NCBI GenBank assembly: GCA_017591395.1
Contig: WEDG01005620.1
Coordinates: forward strand, 62,001-126,000
Origin: Schistocephalus solidus
Lineage: Eukaryota; Platyhelminthes; Cestoda; Diphyllobothriidea; Diphyllobothriidae
Direction of reading: 5' to 3'
DNA length: 64,000 nt
The translations under genes were made by a program, and so were the position numbers. Shown one piece after another: positions 63,690-64,000 of this stretch (position 1 is the stretch's first letter; every line of letters starts with the position of its first letter). The notes beneath the pieces are model-generated. The model worked only from the letters and a program-made list of their open reading frames with translations, was not told where the DNA came from and ran no database searches.

Positions 63690-63690
<1 letters not shown>

Positions 63691-64000
63691 GAACGGGCTG
63701 CTACCACCAGTTTACCGCCCCGCATCCTTCCAGGACTGCGTGAGCAGCAGGAGAATTTACACGCACACAGAGACCGGTGACAGAACCGGCCTGCTAGTAG
63801 GCACAGACTGAAGCGACTGCTAGCGCTACACTGCCCTACCAAGTTTATAAACAGGCACAGTTGGGTAGGCCTCACCACGCACACGAAACACGGGCACGGC
63901 CCGCCAAACATACACAGGACGGTCAATCTCGTAAGATAAGCACGGAGCGACCAGCTGAATAGCCCTAGCGATGAAACAGACGAGGGCATGGGACACGACA

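Larger units (their letters stand above)
60904..64000 (+). other. Start of intron 11: no further exon found
   Basis: Follows donor gtgtgt at 60904. The stretch 60.95-61.45 kb is AT-rich without features. From 61.49 kb to the end the sequence becomes a GC-rich mosaic of diverged tandem repeats (listed separately) and an (AC)17 microsatellite. No seventh Ig domain, fibronectin domain or membrane helix is visible. Confidence 0.6.

Noticed and set aside
61494..63989. Many short Pro/Ser/Arg-rich frames at the right end
   Set aside because: They follow the repeat units and shift with them. Frames recur only because the DNA repeats, and none has an intact domain.
1..64000. Endogenous viral or LTR retrotransposon genes
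   Set aside because: No gag, protease, integrase or envelope-like motifs and no paired LTRs were seen. All recognisable RTs are LINE or Penelope type.

Overview
This is nuclear DNA of a metazoan, most likely a diphyllobothriidean tapeworm (Spirometra / Schistocephalus / Dibothriocephalus type). The basis is (i) an intron-rich animal gene with very long repeat-filled introns and one 34-nt micro-intron, and (ii) non-LTR and Penelope-like retroelements plus a GC-rich dispersed repeat of the kind I associate with those worms. The genus call is recollection, not a search. There is no operon, CRISPR array, rRNA or convincing intact tRNA gene.

The single host gene is on the + strand and spans nearly the whole window. 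Eleven coding exons (1489-1764, 4081-4332, 21918-22287, 29944-30140, 33586-33703, 46540-46811, 53631-53900, 55011-55149, 55251-55467, 55502-55829, 60571-60903) join with fully compatible splice phases into one open frame of 2772 nt (924 codons). They encode at least six immunoglobulin-like domains of a cell-adhesion protein of the nephrin/SNS-Hibris/Kirre (irre cell recognition module, SYG-1/SYG-2) family. Both ends lie outside the window: no signal peptide, transmembrane segment or cytoplasmic tail is seen.

The introns hold the rest. Intron 2 (about 17.6 kb) carries several Penelope-like element (PLE) pieces: an inverted pair of PLE C-terminal fragments near 7 kb, a decayed minus-strand copy (13.9-14.8 kb) and a different decayed plus-strand copy (16.4-17.8 kb). 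Intron 3 carries a nearly full-length but frameshifted minus-strand LINE (about 25.0-28.4 kb) with an APE endonuclease, a reverse transcriptase and a broken C-terminal C2H2 zinc finger. Its 3' tail is the same repeat that recurs as a cluster at 61.5-63.6 kb. Intron 5 holds a palindromic nested insertion (39.67-40.17 kb), tRNA-derived SINE copies and a PLE-terminal repeat with an internal tandem duplication (44.7-45.2 kb). Intron 6 holds an inverted arrangement of the PLE-terminal repeat (51.7-52.7 kb). Intron 10 holds a three-unit satellite (57.78-58.09 kb). The last 2.5 kb is a mosaic of diverged tandem repeats and an (AC)17 microsatellite.

I see no clear new multi-gene system. The points most worth a second look are the gene's loop insertions and irregular fourth domain, two in-frame donor sites 54 nt apart in exon 3, the 34-nt intron, the LINE zinc finger with its shared tail, the two different PLE lineages side by side, and the palindromic insertion at 39.7-40.2 kb.
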